64,000 nt of DNA. Source: Callaeas wilsoni (Eukaryota; Chordata; Aves; Passeriformes; Callaeidae). The translations under genes were made by a program, and so were the position numbers. Location of the stretch: the NCBI GenBank assembly GCA_013398955.1, contig VWPU01002069.1:1-64000 (forward strand). Direction: 5' to 3'. A model generated the notes under the pieces. It was not told the DNA's origin, searched no databases, and was given only the letters and a program-made list of their open reading frames with translations. Positions within the stretch are counted from its first letter, which is position 1. Every line of letters begins with the position of its first letter. Positions 25,884 to 38,062 of this stretch are shown piece after piece.

Positions 25884-26870
25884 CTAGTCTGAATACACAA
25901 ATAAATGGTTAGCTTTTATGCTTGAATTGGAGCCAATTCTGAATTTAATAATCAATTATGTAATTCATAATTTTCACTGCTGGTGGTTTGCAGCATAAAT
26001 AGGAGTAATTAAATCAAAATGGTAGTAACCAGAATGTTGCACAACTTATGAAGGAGTCCAAATGTCAAGTTTATTTTTCTGTTACTAAACAGGGTGTTGA
26101 AATAGTTGCAGAAGCAAGTATTTTGAAAGTTTTATATTTCCCTAGTAAATGAAGAGGAGTAAATCAAGAAATATTCTAAAAAATTAGCTACGTTCTTTTG
26201 ATTGTGCACAGCTGTTTTAGGCATGCTGTAACTTTGTAGAGCAATGTACATAAAGAGAAGAGGAAAATTTTATTCACGATTTTAAGCAGAAATTCTGCGA
26301 GAGCTTTGACTTTTCATGCTATGAAATGCCCCACACCAATCAACTATTAATCAAATATGTAGTTTTATAAGGAATCTGAGCCTTCATTCCAAGAGGGACA
26401 GTTTGGCTTTAAAAAATATCAGTTTAATGCCAGATGGATAGATCTGATCCATTCTTCTATGCTGTGTGGGTACCATAGCATGGACATGGAGTTCCATGTG
26501 GGCCATAGAATCACAGTATTCAAATTTCCTCTCCCAATGGGATAAAATTCTGACTCTTATCTCTGCCAGGAAAAAAAAAATAAAAAAAAGGCAATTAAAA
26601 AAATATATTTCCCAATGTTCATTTGAGTTTCCCACAGAACTGATAATTAACAGTGTGTTGTGTTACATTTAAATTTGCAGATGTAAAAGAAAATTTTGCA
26701 TTTCAAAACCAGAGTGTTTCTAGTAATGGTTTCAAGAAATATGGAAACAGGAACCACCTAAGAGATGTGCATTGCCCCTCACTTACACACCCAGCAAAGT
26801 GCAAATTAACTGGCTAATAATTGCTAAGAATTTGAGCCATTTAAAGCAGGGTGTTAATATCTTGTGGAAG

Positions 26871-26954
26871 ATTATACATTATATGTAATAATCCTAATAT
26901 AATCCTAATACAATATATTTGCATATATAATATATCCTAATAATATTATATTAC
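26871..26954. repeat. AT-rich low-complexity tract with repeated AATCCTAATA
   Basis: Almost pure A/T with several AATCCTAATA-like units and ATATAATATAT segments. Confidence 0.85.
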
Positions 26955-27759
26955 CATCTTTCTTTAGGATTACATTTAATATTCCCGCCTTGGATTTAAC
27001 TAAATAGGGAATAGCTGAATAAATTTACACCAGAGAAGCAGGGCAGGAAGCAATAACATGGATGACCTTGCTAATCTAATGATCAGAACGGTTAGGAGCT
27101 GATCCCAGCCTGCTGCTGATGTTATTTACAGCAATAAATAACGTCTAGCCATGTCCAGAGAGACAGAAGCTGTTATCTGTGCCTTATTTTTCGGAGCATT
27201 TTACAGACCTACAATCAGGGTTTGCAGTTTAGGAAAGTGCTCACAGCGTACAAGCAGCACGTTCATTTTGTTATTTCTCTAAAACCACTGCAAAGTATAA
27301 CTGATCTGAAGCCTTCAGTCAACTTCAATTCTCATTTCCACAACAAAAACTCATTTAGTTTGTCTCCTCTAAAGAAATAACTTGTTTGTTTAAGGACAAG
27401 GTTATCTTTCTCACAGTCAAATGGGAACCTGTAGATGACTTCCCACTCTGGCCTTGGCTGTGACACCTGACCTGTACTTGGTGAAATATCAGGGAGCTAA
27501 TGAATGTTATGGTCTTCTGCTTCCTACAGGAATTAACTTGCATTCTCAGCTTCTGACAATCTCCATTTTCTCCATAGAGTTGGTAGGTGTCCTAATAACC
27601 ATGGAAAGAGTTGAGATAACAATATCAATGCCACTTGACCTATCACCTTTTTTCCTTGCCTCTATTTGTCCTGGCAGGAATTTAAAAATAACATTTTCTA
27701 GCTGTCTTTGCTGACTGTTCCCAGTGTAACCCAAAAGGCAGTGGTTAGTAGCTGGCTGT

Positions 27760-27801
27760 CTTGAGAGCTGTGATGTGTCAAAGTCCACAACAGCTCTCAA
27801 G
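27760..27801. repeat. Perfect inverted repeat, 12-bp arms, 18-base loop
   Basis: CTTGAGAGCTGT at 27760-27771 and ACAGCTCTCAAG at 27790-27801. Confidence 0.9.
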
Positions 27802-29302
27802 GGAAATGCTTTGTTACCTCCTGGGAAATGACTGGAGACGGTTAGGAAGGGGTGTGTGGCTTATGGAGAACATTTGCTGTCACTTCAAGGTAGACAGTGA
27901 ACCTGCTTCAGTGCAGACTCTGAGACCACAGCCAAGTTTAGGAAGGTAAAAGAGAAAATTCTGTTTTGTCATGCTTCCATCCTGAGCATTTGCGACTTTC
28001 CTGTGTGCTCTGTGATGAACAGGAGACAGCCACAGCTTATCTAGACATAAAGAGCTTGTTGGAAATAGAAAACCACCATGTGTTTGGCTTCTGGGAGGTG
28101 AGCAAAATAGTGTGGGAGATCTCTACAAAAAGTAATGCCCACAATCTGGACAAAGCTGTTTCTGTCCAAGCACATGAACATTAACAGCCTGGAAAGCACG
28201 TACCGGTCATCATATATTGACTGATGCAGTCAGTTCACTATATTTGATGTGATTTGGATTCCAGGTTTCAGTAGAGCATGATGGCACTTTCTTGATGTGT
28301 TGGCTATTGCACAAAAATGAGAGGCAGAGGCTTTGACAGTGATGTTTGCAAAAGAGAGGATTTGGACTAGAAGGGAAAGTGATTAGGTATACTTTAATTG
28401 AAGAACTTGAAATCTGAGGGTTATTCAACTACTTTTTCATATCATGGAGATGATTTCACTTTTTGAGAGGCAGTACTCTGCAGTACAAGAGAATAAATAC
28501 TCTTTGACAAAGCATGGAATCATCTCATACTATTCAGTGCTACAGGACAAACAGGCATGATTTTGGTGTGGGTGTTGTGTTTGGGTTTGTGCTTGGGTTT
28601 TTCTCATGGGAACACCTACACGCTTTTCCTTGCTGGCAGTAAGGTGCCATCATAAGACAGAGTGCATCAGCAATATAGAGATTTTTTCCTTACTAAATAT
28701 ATATATACAGTTTTTGTCAGTGCCCATACTGTTTATACCTGGAATTAAATTCCTTATGTATGTGATTTGGTATAGTTGACTTCAACACAAAGTACGATAT
28801 TGTTATAAAGTACAAGTAGAAGAATGTTCTGTTATATTTTCTTTTGTTTGGAATTTTGAGCTGCTTTTATTTTGGGTGGGGCGGGGTTGAGGAGGGGGAA
28901 TTTCTAATGTGTTAATTCAGATACATTAGAGAGAAGGAGCCTGCACTTGTAAATCAAAGGCTATGATTAACAGTGGGCATTTTTACTCATGACTGGCAGG
29001 TGCACTTGGGCATCACGGAAACACCATTTTAATCTTGAGAAATTGTACCTGTACTTGGAGTGTGGTAGTTCTGCTCAACCCTGGACATTCCTAGAAAAAA
29101 AAGATGCTCCAACTTCAAAGATGTCTCTACCGCAAGCCAAAATTTTAGAAGCAAAATATAACACACATATAATTCCGATTTATCCACCTGGAATGCCCAG
29201 AGGTTTGATGGGAATGGCTTAACCAGAAAATGAAATGAAAATCCAGTCCTTGAAACTGCCTCCGCCGCTCCTCTGTCATGCCAACATGTCCAAAGCGGTG
29301 TA

Positions 29303-29447
29303 GATCATAGAATCACAGAGTGGCTTAGGTTAGAAAGGACATTAAAGAGCATCTGATTTCAACCCCCTGCTGTGTTCAAGGCACCTTTCTCTAAAGCAGG
29401 TTGCTCACGGCCCCATCCAGGCTGGCTTTGATGTGTGCTCTCTTCCT
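29303..29447 (-). mobile_element. CR1 LINE 3' end, minus orientation
   Basis: Opens with ATCATAGAATCACAGAGTGG and TTAGGTTAGAAAGGACATTA, then CAACCCCCTGC and GGTTGCTCACGGCCCCATCC, all standard antisense CR1 3' text. Truncated to about 145 bases. Confidence 0.85.
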
Positions 29448-32400
29448 GAAGCGTTAATTTAGACCAGCTAAAGAACCACCCTGGGCTGCTGGAGCCACCC
29501 CTCTGACGGGAAGCCCTGGGCTGCCCTCCTGCCTCCCTTTTGCCCTCCCTCCGGGAGAGTGAGGACAGAGCCAAGGGCTTGGGACTGCCCTGCCTAAAGG
29601 GGTTTAGTAACCTGCTGGCCAGAACGCCTTCCAGGTACAGGAAAGCCAGCCAGGGTAATCTGCTCATGAAGAGGGCAGTGGAATACAATGCCTTGCATTC
29701 TTTCTCTCAGGGAGTGAAGAAGGAAGTCTTTGAAATCTGGAGTTCTAAGACTCTAAAATGGAGAAGGTAATTTTATTTATTGCTTTTTTATTACATCCCA
29801 CACAGAAGATGGCTGCAGGCAGATACCTGTTGCTGAAGCTGGTCATAATTTCAGTTGCTGGTATTAAATCAGGATTTATTCTAAGGCTGTATAGTATATT
29901 TTTCTCTATTTAAAGAGAATGACAAGTTATTTTGCAGGCTTATTTTTTTGGCATCAGCTGTTACAAACTTCTCTGCAGGATTATTTCTGTTTATAGAGAA
30001 TTTCCTTATAGGACATGATTGGCAAAAAAAGGCAGCTAATGTAGTGCTAAACAAACTTAGCAGTCAGCATACCCAGAGCGTGGCACTTTGAAACCTGCAA
30101 GTATTCTCAATATTACAGTGGCTTCTATCTTGATATATCCATTAATAACAAGACAAAGGCAAAAACCAGACCAACCACTGCTTAAAAAAATGTGGTTTTA
30201 TTCTTTTAAATTGATGAATTTTGGAAATTAAAGAAAATACATCAGGTATAAGTGACCACTGAAGGAAAAATACAAAACAAGCTAGAAAAATTATGTACTT
30301 TCTATACGACTTTCTTGATATGTCTATATGTGTGTATATATATGTATATATTTGAGTAACTTTCACTCGAAAGGAAATCATTGCAGTATTGAGCTGGAAT
30401 ATTTAGGAAAATCAACTTGCATAACAGTGAAGGTAGTAAATGTGTTTACTGCTTTGCTTTGTTTCCCTGTCGCTGCCCATGTACTGAGGTACAGCAAAGA
30501 GCAATTCTTCCACAGCAAACAGAAAATGTAGACAGATTTGTGGACCTGTAGGCTTGTCAAGTGGGAATTCTTCCCTGCTGAAGTTAACAACTCCCTCGAA
30601 AGGATTTTAGGAACAAGTGAAGTGCTAGAACAGTGCTTTCGTGCAAACAGTGAACAAAGAAGTCAAGGCAAACACTATGGAAGTATCACCGATGGATTTT
30701 TCAGAAGCAGACTGCTGTGTCTGCAGCTGCTGTGGGGGAAGGTATTGTAAAAACACATTTCTGTGCAATTCTAGTGGTGTGAAGCTCTAGCAGCTTGGAA
30801 ACACAGTGCTGAGCATGGGTTGGATTCACCTCCTCCGGGTGCCGCCTTCTCGCTGTGGTGAGGAGCAGAGGCCTAGGAAAGGAGAAGGGCAGGAGCTGAG
30901 CTCCTGAGGGACACATGGAGAGGCACTTGGGAGGCCTCTTCTTCAAGAGGACCTGCTGGGCTTGTCCGTTCATCTCCTTCATACAGACCTAGAGGATTTG
31001 CAACTTTTTAAAGTCCAGCCTTGTGCTGTCCTGTGGTAAAAACACTTCTTCCATGAGCACGGCATCTTTTGAAACTGTCATTTCAACCTTTCTGATGTTT
31101 TTTAATCTATAACATGAAATTTATGTCTTACATGACCTAAATTTAGAGTTCAGGATATAGCTTGCCCTCTATTTCCAAAATCCTTACTTCTACTACTTTG
31201 CAAGTAACAGCAAAGAGCCATTTTGACAGTTAAAGTACCCTGGGCTCTTCCTGTGACAGATTTCAGCTTCTGGAGTGTAAAGAAGAGATGCTCCCATTGA
31301 ATTGGCTTTTGGGTTCTGTGTGTTGGGGAGAGGAGGAGGAGTACTTCAGGCTTGTCATAAAAGCACTTTCAGAGTTCATCCCACGTCAGTTTTCCTGTTC
31401 CTGTACATTTCAGTAGCACTGAAGGGTCCCATCTATGGGTTACCTCAGGTGTTTTTCCCCGTGTTTGCCTTACATTGTTTGCTCATTAACTGTAATTAAA
31501 TATGAATGATGGAAATAAGAATAGTAAATGTCCTACCAGAAATCAATGAAGAAATTAAAGTTTGTTTTTTTTCTTTCCTGAAAAAAATAAGAGTTTTCAA
31601 ATGGCTCTTCATCCAGGGATCTTAGAGCTTATCAAGCATAAAGGTGTCCTTTCAGAACTGAGCAACGGAAAGCCAGACATACAGTTAAAATCCCTTCCAG
31701 AGAGTCCAAGAAAAGTTCTAAAAACCACCAGTCACTAGTTCAGGTGCCCCTCTCCTCCCCCTGCCACTCAAGTCAGTGAGTTGTGCTTTGGAACTCGAAG
31801 CTTTTACAGGAGTATGGAACACACATGCAGAGATAGTAAATATTTTGCTTTTTCCCCTCAAATATGCTATTTTCATATTTCTGGGACTGTATTCATATTG
31901 GACTGTATTTGGGATGGTCTGCAAACTTGCTTTGCTGTCTGGATCTCTGCTGAGATTATTGGTGAGAATGCCAGTGTTAATTTTGAGATTTGTTTGTGAT
32001 CTGGATACCTGCCTGTCAGGAAATGAGTTGGAACAACTTGATCTTATGGGGATTGAGCTGAAGGAGAAAAACAATCTGTTGGTTTCAATCAGTGTTTAAG
32101 TCATATTTTTTGATTTGTACAAGAATTAATTTTGTAAAGTCCAGATTATTCTGAATTAATTGAGAATAACATTTATGGGTTTCAGGAGCGACAGCACAGA
32201 CTCTATTTTTGGACATCACAAAATGTGTGTGAGTGCAGGCAAACACAGAATTCAAGGGAAGGCTACTTCTACACTATTTCCTTTACTTTTTTCCTGAAGA
32301 GAAAGCAGTTTTTAGAGACTTGACAGACCTGAAGTCCAGGGGGCTACAAGGCATCCTTTAAGGGAAACGCTGTGTCTTGTACTTTTTCTTGGGTTTGTAG

Positions 32401-34369
32401 TTGCTTTTTTAATCTATGGACTAGTTTAACTTCTGGAAAACACCTGTGTTTGCAGCTTTGCCACAGCATTTGCTTTTAACTAAGAAAATATTAAGCAGAA
32501 TTTGGAACATTCTCTTATCTTTATTTATTCCTGGTTTTGCTTTTTTCTTTGCTTCTGTGTATGAGAATGTACATTTGGAGCAGGGGCTGATGTAGCAAGC
32601 ATTTCACAGTCCACCTTCTGTTGTTTTATGAGCCAGCAGCAGTCCATGAACTACAGGCTTGAAAACAATTCAATGCACTGGGCAGGAGCCTTCTCCCTGT
32701 TTAACCATGCAGAGAAGCAGGATAAAATTTTCGCCTGATGTCCAAAACGGGACAGAAATGGAGGGAGAGATTTGACTGACCATATCTGTTGGTGTGCCAT
32801 GAGTCCTGATTTCTTGGCTAGTGGGGAATAGTCAGCTCATTCCCTGCACGGCTAGAACTGAGGTGCTTACTGGAAGGTACACACACTACTCTGTGTGTCC
32901 TTATGGCCATTTCCCTAAGTTTTATCCAGCTTTTGATCCATAAGTAGTGAGGATTGTTTTACAATTAAGTTCCCGGTTCCCGGACCTGTTTGTTTGTTTA
33001 GGAATATTCATTCTCTGATTCTCTTTCTTTAAAGCATTCTGGATACAGGTGCAGCTCCCCGGAATTTTAATTCTTTTCTTCATGAGCCGGTTACTTTCCC
33101 AAACCACTGAGATTCAGAAAATGTTCTTAGAGTTTGAGATAATCAGTTGTTGCTACTACAAATTGCACCTTTCTGGTGCTATTTTTCAAACAATATTACT
33201 GAATTTCCAGGAGAGTAATTTCTGTTGACGGTCTATTTTCAGTGCTCAGAAAGGATGATGGTTTCTAACTCTGTAGCTGGGAAGAGATCACAGTGCAAAT
33301 GAAAGCAGACGCAAAAGAGATCCCTTAGGGAAAGAGTTGGGGAAAATATCCAAGTTTCAGGAGTTTTCAAATCTAAGGAAATCCTCAGCAGGGGAAACCT
33401 CATGATCAGAATGGTAAAAATAGGACAGATGGTGTTCCTTGTTAAAACTCTGGGAAGTTGTGGATTTCCTAAGTATCTGAGCTCTGGTTATAATTCTCTT
33501 CTGTGCCTAGCAGGATGCACTGCTTTCCTGATCCATAACTAGAAATTACTATCCATCTGAGAGGTAGTAGCCCTCCAGTAGCAAGAAAACTGACTGGACT
33601 TCCTTGGAAAAAACCCAGCTCGTTCGGCTAGTCGTGCCCTTTGAATTCATAAAGATAGATATCCATCTATAGGAACAGTCCAAGGAGCAGAAGCTTAGGA
33701 AGTTGTCGTGTACAGTCACATAATTGAGAGTCAGTCCTTGCTGTTCCCATGTTTTATATTCTGGAAGAGAGCTGGGAAGTGTCATTATCTAGCCAAGATG
33801 GAATCAACTGAAATATATTTAGACTTGATCCTGGCTTACTGAACCTTGAACTGATGAGGTCACTAAACTGCTGCTTGAAGTACAGCGATTTCTCTTTTTT
33901 GATGTCTTTCCAGGTGGACAAATATCAAAATCAATAACTGAATATCAGATGAAGCATCAGTGGAGGGAAGACAGATTGTATTAATATGGATGCCATGCAT
34001 GAGAAAAATATTACAGAATAAGGAAGGTAAATGCAAAAAACAACTAAGGTGGTCACAGGTTTGTTGTCTCTTATGTTTTTTTTTTACTGTGCATAAACTC
34101 AGTTTTCAGTCCTGCCTGGTAAGATATCAAAGAACATGGAGATGTGAAGAGCTCAGCCTGGTAACAGTATCAAGGGCAGTGTCCAGCTGCCATGAATATT
34201 AGTACTGACCCTTAAATTAAGACATTGATTCAGCACATGAACTTAGCAGTGTGGCACTGCAACTGCTGGAGGTGGAGTTCAAAACACACACCCTCTTACA
34301 GGGCACCTGGGTTGGGATGGTTTTTCCTGCAAGCTCCTTGCACAGTCTCTAAGTTTGGAAGCAATGCTT
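29448..34369. other. Intergenic, no gene recognised
   Basis: Includes a GC-richer patch directly after the CR1 at 29450-29660 and a TA/TG-rich run at 30320-30352. No gene supported. Confidence 0.7.
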
Positions 34370-34646
34370 TAGTGACACAGGACAGAGGGGCTAGGGGACA
34401 TAGCCTGAAGCTGGGCCAGGGGAGGTTCAGGCTAGACATCAGGAGGAATTCCTTCAGTGAAAGGGTTGTTAAATATTGGAATGAACAGTCCAGGGAAGTG
34501 ACAAATTTACCATCCCTAGAAGGGCTCAAGAAACAACAGGAAATCTCACCTAGTGCCTGGGCTAGTTGATGAGGTCGTGATCTGCCAAAGGCTGGACTGG
34601 ATGACCTCAGAGGTCGTTTCCAACCTTGATGATTCTGGGATTCTGC
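34370..34646 (+). mobile_element. CR1 LINE 3' fragment, plus orientation
   Basis: Contains GGCCAGGGGAGGTTCAGGCT, AGACATCAGGAGGAATTCCT, then GCTGGACTGGATGACCTCAG and GGTCGTTTCCAACCTTGATG followed by GATTCTGGGATTCTG, the 8-bp terminal repeat. It is the best-preserved CR1 here. The 5' edge is approximate. Confidence 0.88.
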
Positions 34647-37600
34647 GTCAGTGATCACTGTAGTGATATAATGCCCCCTTTACAGGCATTGTTAAGATTT
34701 ATTCAGCATTTAAAATTCTTTTTCTGTTTATATACAAAACAATAAATCAGTGCTGAGCAATGTTTGTTCACATTTGTAACAGGTGTCCTCCTGCTTTTAG
34801 AAAGTGAAAACTCTACATCATGTGAGGTACCACTGTCTCCTTGCCCTTGAATTTTCAATATGAGAAGTCTCTTGAACGGTTCACTGACACTTCCATGACT
34901 TGGCTGGTTCTAAAGTATTTGACTCTTTAAGCATTCTCCTCAAAATATGAGTATTCACATTGTCAGCACATGAGATGACAGTGTGTGCTAGGTGCTACTG
35001 TGATTAAAATAAATACTAAATTGAAACCTGAATGGATAAAGAGTTGTAATTTTGATGTGATTAATTGAGATGGATTAAACTATTCCCACAGGTTTATCGG
35101 CTTATGCTGAGAAAGAAATAAAGGTAGTAAGCTAAACATTATGAATGAAGAAAATTTTCTTCTCAGTGAGCAATATGCTCACCTAAGAGCAATTATGACT
35201 TAGTTCTGCAAGACACCAAATAAATACAGCTTTGAGACCAGACATTTTTAAGCTTTCAGAGTATTGAACCCTTTGTATTCAGAAGATAGCCTAAGCCTGA
35301 GAGTTTAACTCATGAGAAAATTAAGTTTTTCCTGTTGTTCTCTCACTATTTTTACTATAGATATGTACATGAGATGCTTCTATCAAAGGATTAAATCAAG
35401 TACTTAGAGGCTAGTTCTGTCAGCTTTACTCAATCAGGCAGCTTGTTTTATTGTTTTTGGCTTATACAGCTCTCATCAGTTAACTTATTCTCTCAACAGG
35501 TGGTCACATAATTAAAATGGATTTTTATTGCAATTAAAGCATGAAGCTTTTTCAGTTTGCCAGGAATGATTCATATTTTAAACCAGTGTATGAGAGGAGT
35601 AAAAGTGTTGGGGGGTGGGTTGTCATGAAAATGGCTTGAGAGTGTTGGAGAAAAGTTTTATTCTTTGGAGTACCTTTCTGAAGATGCTCTTTTTTGTCTA
35701 GGAAGATGAAGGCACATTTGATAAGCATGTGGCTGGGCTGCTTCTCAGCTGGTGATGTTAATTGTGCAAAGAAATGTTAATGGCTTTTCAGAGCTCCTGG
35801 GAGGGAACTTTCACTGAGAAAATGCATATATAGGCCTGTTACATCCGACCTGGTTGTTCTGGATTTGTTTTGTGGTCAATAGAGAGAAATAGGCACTTTT
35901 TGTTCCTTTTGGGGGAAAAAGAATGTAGTCTAAAATGGATCAGACAATTGGGCCCTGAAGAACTTATTTCTCACTATTGATTATATAGAGAGTCTGAGGC
36001 ACCAGGCTCAGCTGCTGTCATCGTCATTGTAAATCTCCAAAGTTAAGTGAAATAAATCAGCCTTGGAAATAGATGGAAAATTAATCCCACTTTGGCCACA
36101 AGGTGGTTTGGTTCCTCCTGCTCCCCCAGTCTTTACTCTGATTTTAACAAGTAGGCTGTTTTTTGTATTTTCATCCACCCAGCACTAACCAGAGGATTGA
36201 AACCAAGCTCTGCTCCTCTGGGTCTGTATCTTTCTTACAATCTGTTAGGTTTTTTTTGTATTGTAGGATTTGGGGTGTTTTTAGTTAGCCGCTTCTTTGT
36301 TTCTGCTCGTTGTTGGATGGTTCATTTGTTTGAACAAATCAATTCTTGTAAATCCTTGTGAGCTGCCAGCTCTGACGGGCTGAGCTCATACTGCACCTTC
36401 TCCCCTGCCGAGCTCTGGGCTCAGCTGCGTGTGGTTTGTGCAGTCCAACCTGGAATCATCCGTACCACTGAGAGAGAGCTCTTGATGTGCCAACAGATGT
36501 GCACATACGCAAAGTGCAGCTGCAGCAGCCTCATCCTGCTGGGAAACCGGGATAATGCTTTGCTGGCTGTTGGGCGCTGCTCTCTGCTGGCAAGAACAGC
36601 CATAACTTGTTTTTCGCCTTCCACGGAAGAACAAATGAACCGCAAAACTACAGGAGTATTTCATCTGATTACATGGTTTCCCTTTTTTGTCTTGGAAATT
36701 TGTTTTGAGTGTGGCTGTAGTTGTTTTTTTTCTCAAATATAATTTGTGTGGGTTTGCTGCCAGTTTATTTGCAGGTTATGCAAATCACCAAATACTCAAA
36801 GAGCAACACTTAAATTTTATAAATTGCCAAGGCTCAGTTCTAGTTTATTGAAGGTTTTTTAGCCACTTTAACGATTGATTTTTCAAAGGGACCTGAAAGA
36901 CCTGAATTCAGCAATCCCATTAAAACTTCAAGTTTTCAATTTGCCTATAGCAGCTTTGGAGAGCTCATCCAGAAATGCATTTCAAAAGCTGGTCAGGATG
37001 AAAAAAACAGGTTTTTTATGCCCAGAGTTGAAGTCAGCATGCAAAAAAAAATCTTAAAATACACAGCCTTTATTTTGTCTGAGGAGGATGCCTTTCTTGT
37101 TCATTTTTCAATTTTTCCATGTAACACTCTCCAGAGTGTGACTGAGGTGACAGGCAGAGGTGTGTGCTCTGGATTTCCTCCTGGAATTAAGCGTGACCAC
37201 CTAACAGCCCGTGTTGTTTCTGTCTCAAACCCAAACACACCAACTGTGGTGATTTGCAAGTTGTCACATTAATAGTGCTGCTGAAGCCCCTCTCCTTGCA
37301 CGTGTCCCTGCTCCAGGGGCTCCCTTTGCCTGCAGCACCTCTGCTGCCTCTAAGATCTTCTGCACCACGTGGCATTTAAAGCTTATATCCATGCTCAAAT
37401 TCAGAGGCAAATAGCGCCAGAGGGGTGAGGAGATGTTCTCTGCTCCAAAAGGTGTGGGGAGTGTGACAGCTCTGTGCTGGCCACTTCCAGCCTGCCTCGG
37501 GAGCTAATCTCATTGTCTTCTGCATAACATGGGTTTTGGCACAGCACAAGAATTACCAGCTGTCTCCTGGCAGTTGCTGATGTAAAACCCTGTGGACTGT

Positions 37601-37976
37601 GTGCCATCTGCTGCTTGAGCAGCGATTTGATAACTTGGGAAGGGGAGCTGGGCATAGGCGAGGTCTGAGACATCCCTGGGGCAGCCGCAGGGAAGGGGAG
37701 CATTCCAAATGCGAGGTGTGAGGACCTGCAGGGCAGGTGCTTGAAGGGGACTTGACACAGCAGAGTGGTTTTACTGAAGGCCGTGAAGTCTGTGCTCTCT
37801 GGTCCTGTTCCATCCCATTTTCCATGCCTCTCTTTTGATCATAAACAGAACAGAATTAATTTTCAGGTGGATTCAGTTGGATTGTGGATATAGGCTCATG
37901 GGACAGTTCTGCAAGGGGACCTACTTCTGCTTTCTGCACGGGTATAAGGACAGGGGGCACAGAAGGTTCCTTCTGC

Positions 37977-38062
37977 CCCTTTTTTGTTTTGTTTTTTTGT
38001 TTTGGTTTTTTTGAGGTGTTGTTTTTGGTTTTTTTTTTAGTTTGGTTGGGATTTTTTTTCCT
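37977..38062. repeat. T/G-rich low-complexity tract
   Basis: Runs of T broken by G, producing long but meaningless open frames on both strands. Confidence 0.85.

Larger units (their letters stand above)
19218..29302. other. Intergenic, no gene recognised
   Basis: Holds the E-box palindrome, the AT-rich tract, a T-rich tract and one hairpin. The longest open frame (19165-19629, 154 codons) starts inside a CR1 tail and has no recognisable domain. Confidence 0.7.

Noticed and set aside
26502..26516. CATAGAATCACAG, like the antisense CR1 terminus
   Set aside because: The following sequence lacks the GGTTGGAAGGGACC block, so the match is too short.
33003..33012. Another Pit-1 consensus AATATTCAT
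   Set aside because: Isolated and 20 kb from the promoter; such matches are expected by chance in AT-rich DNA.
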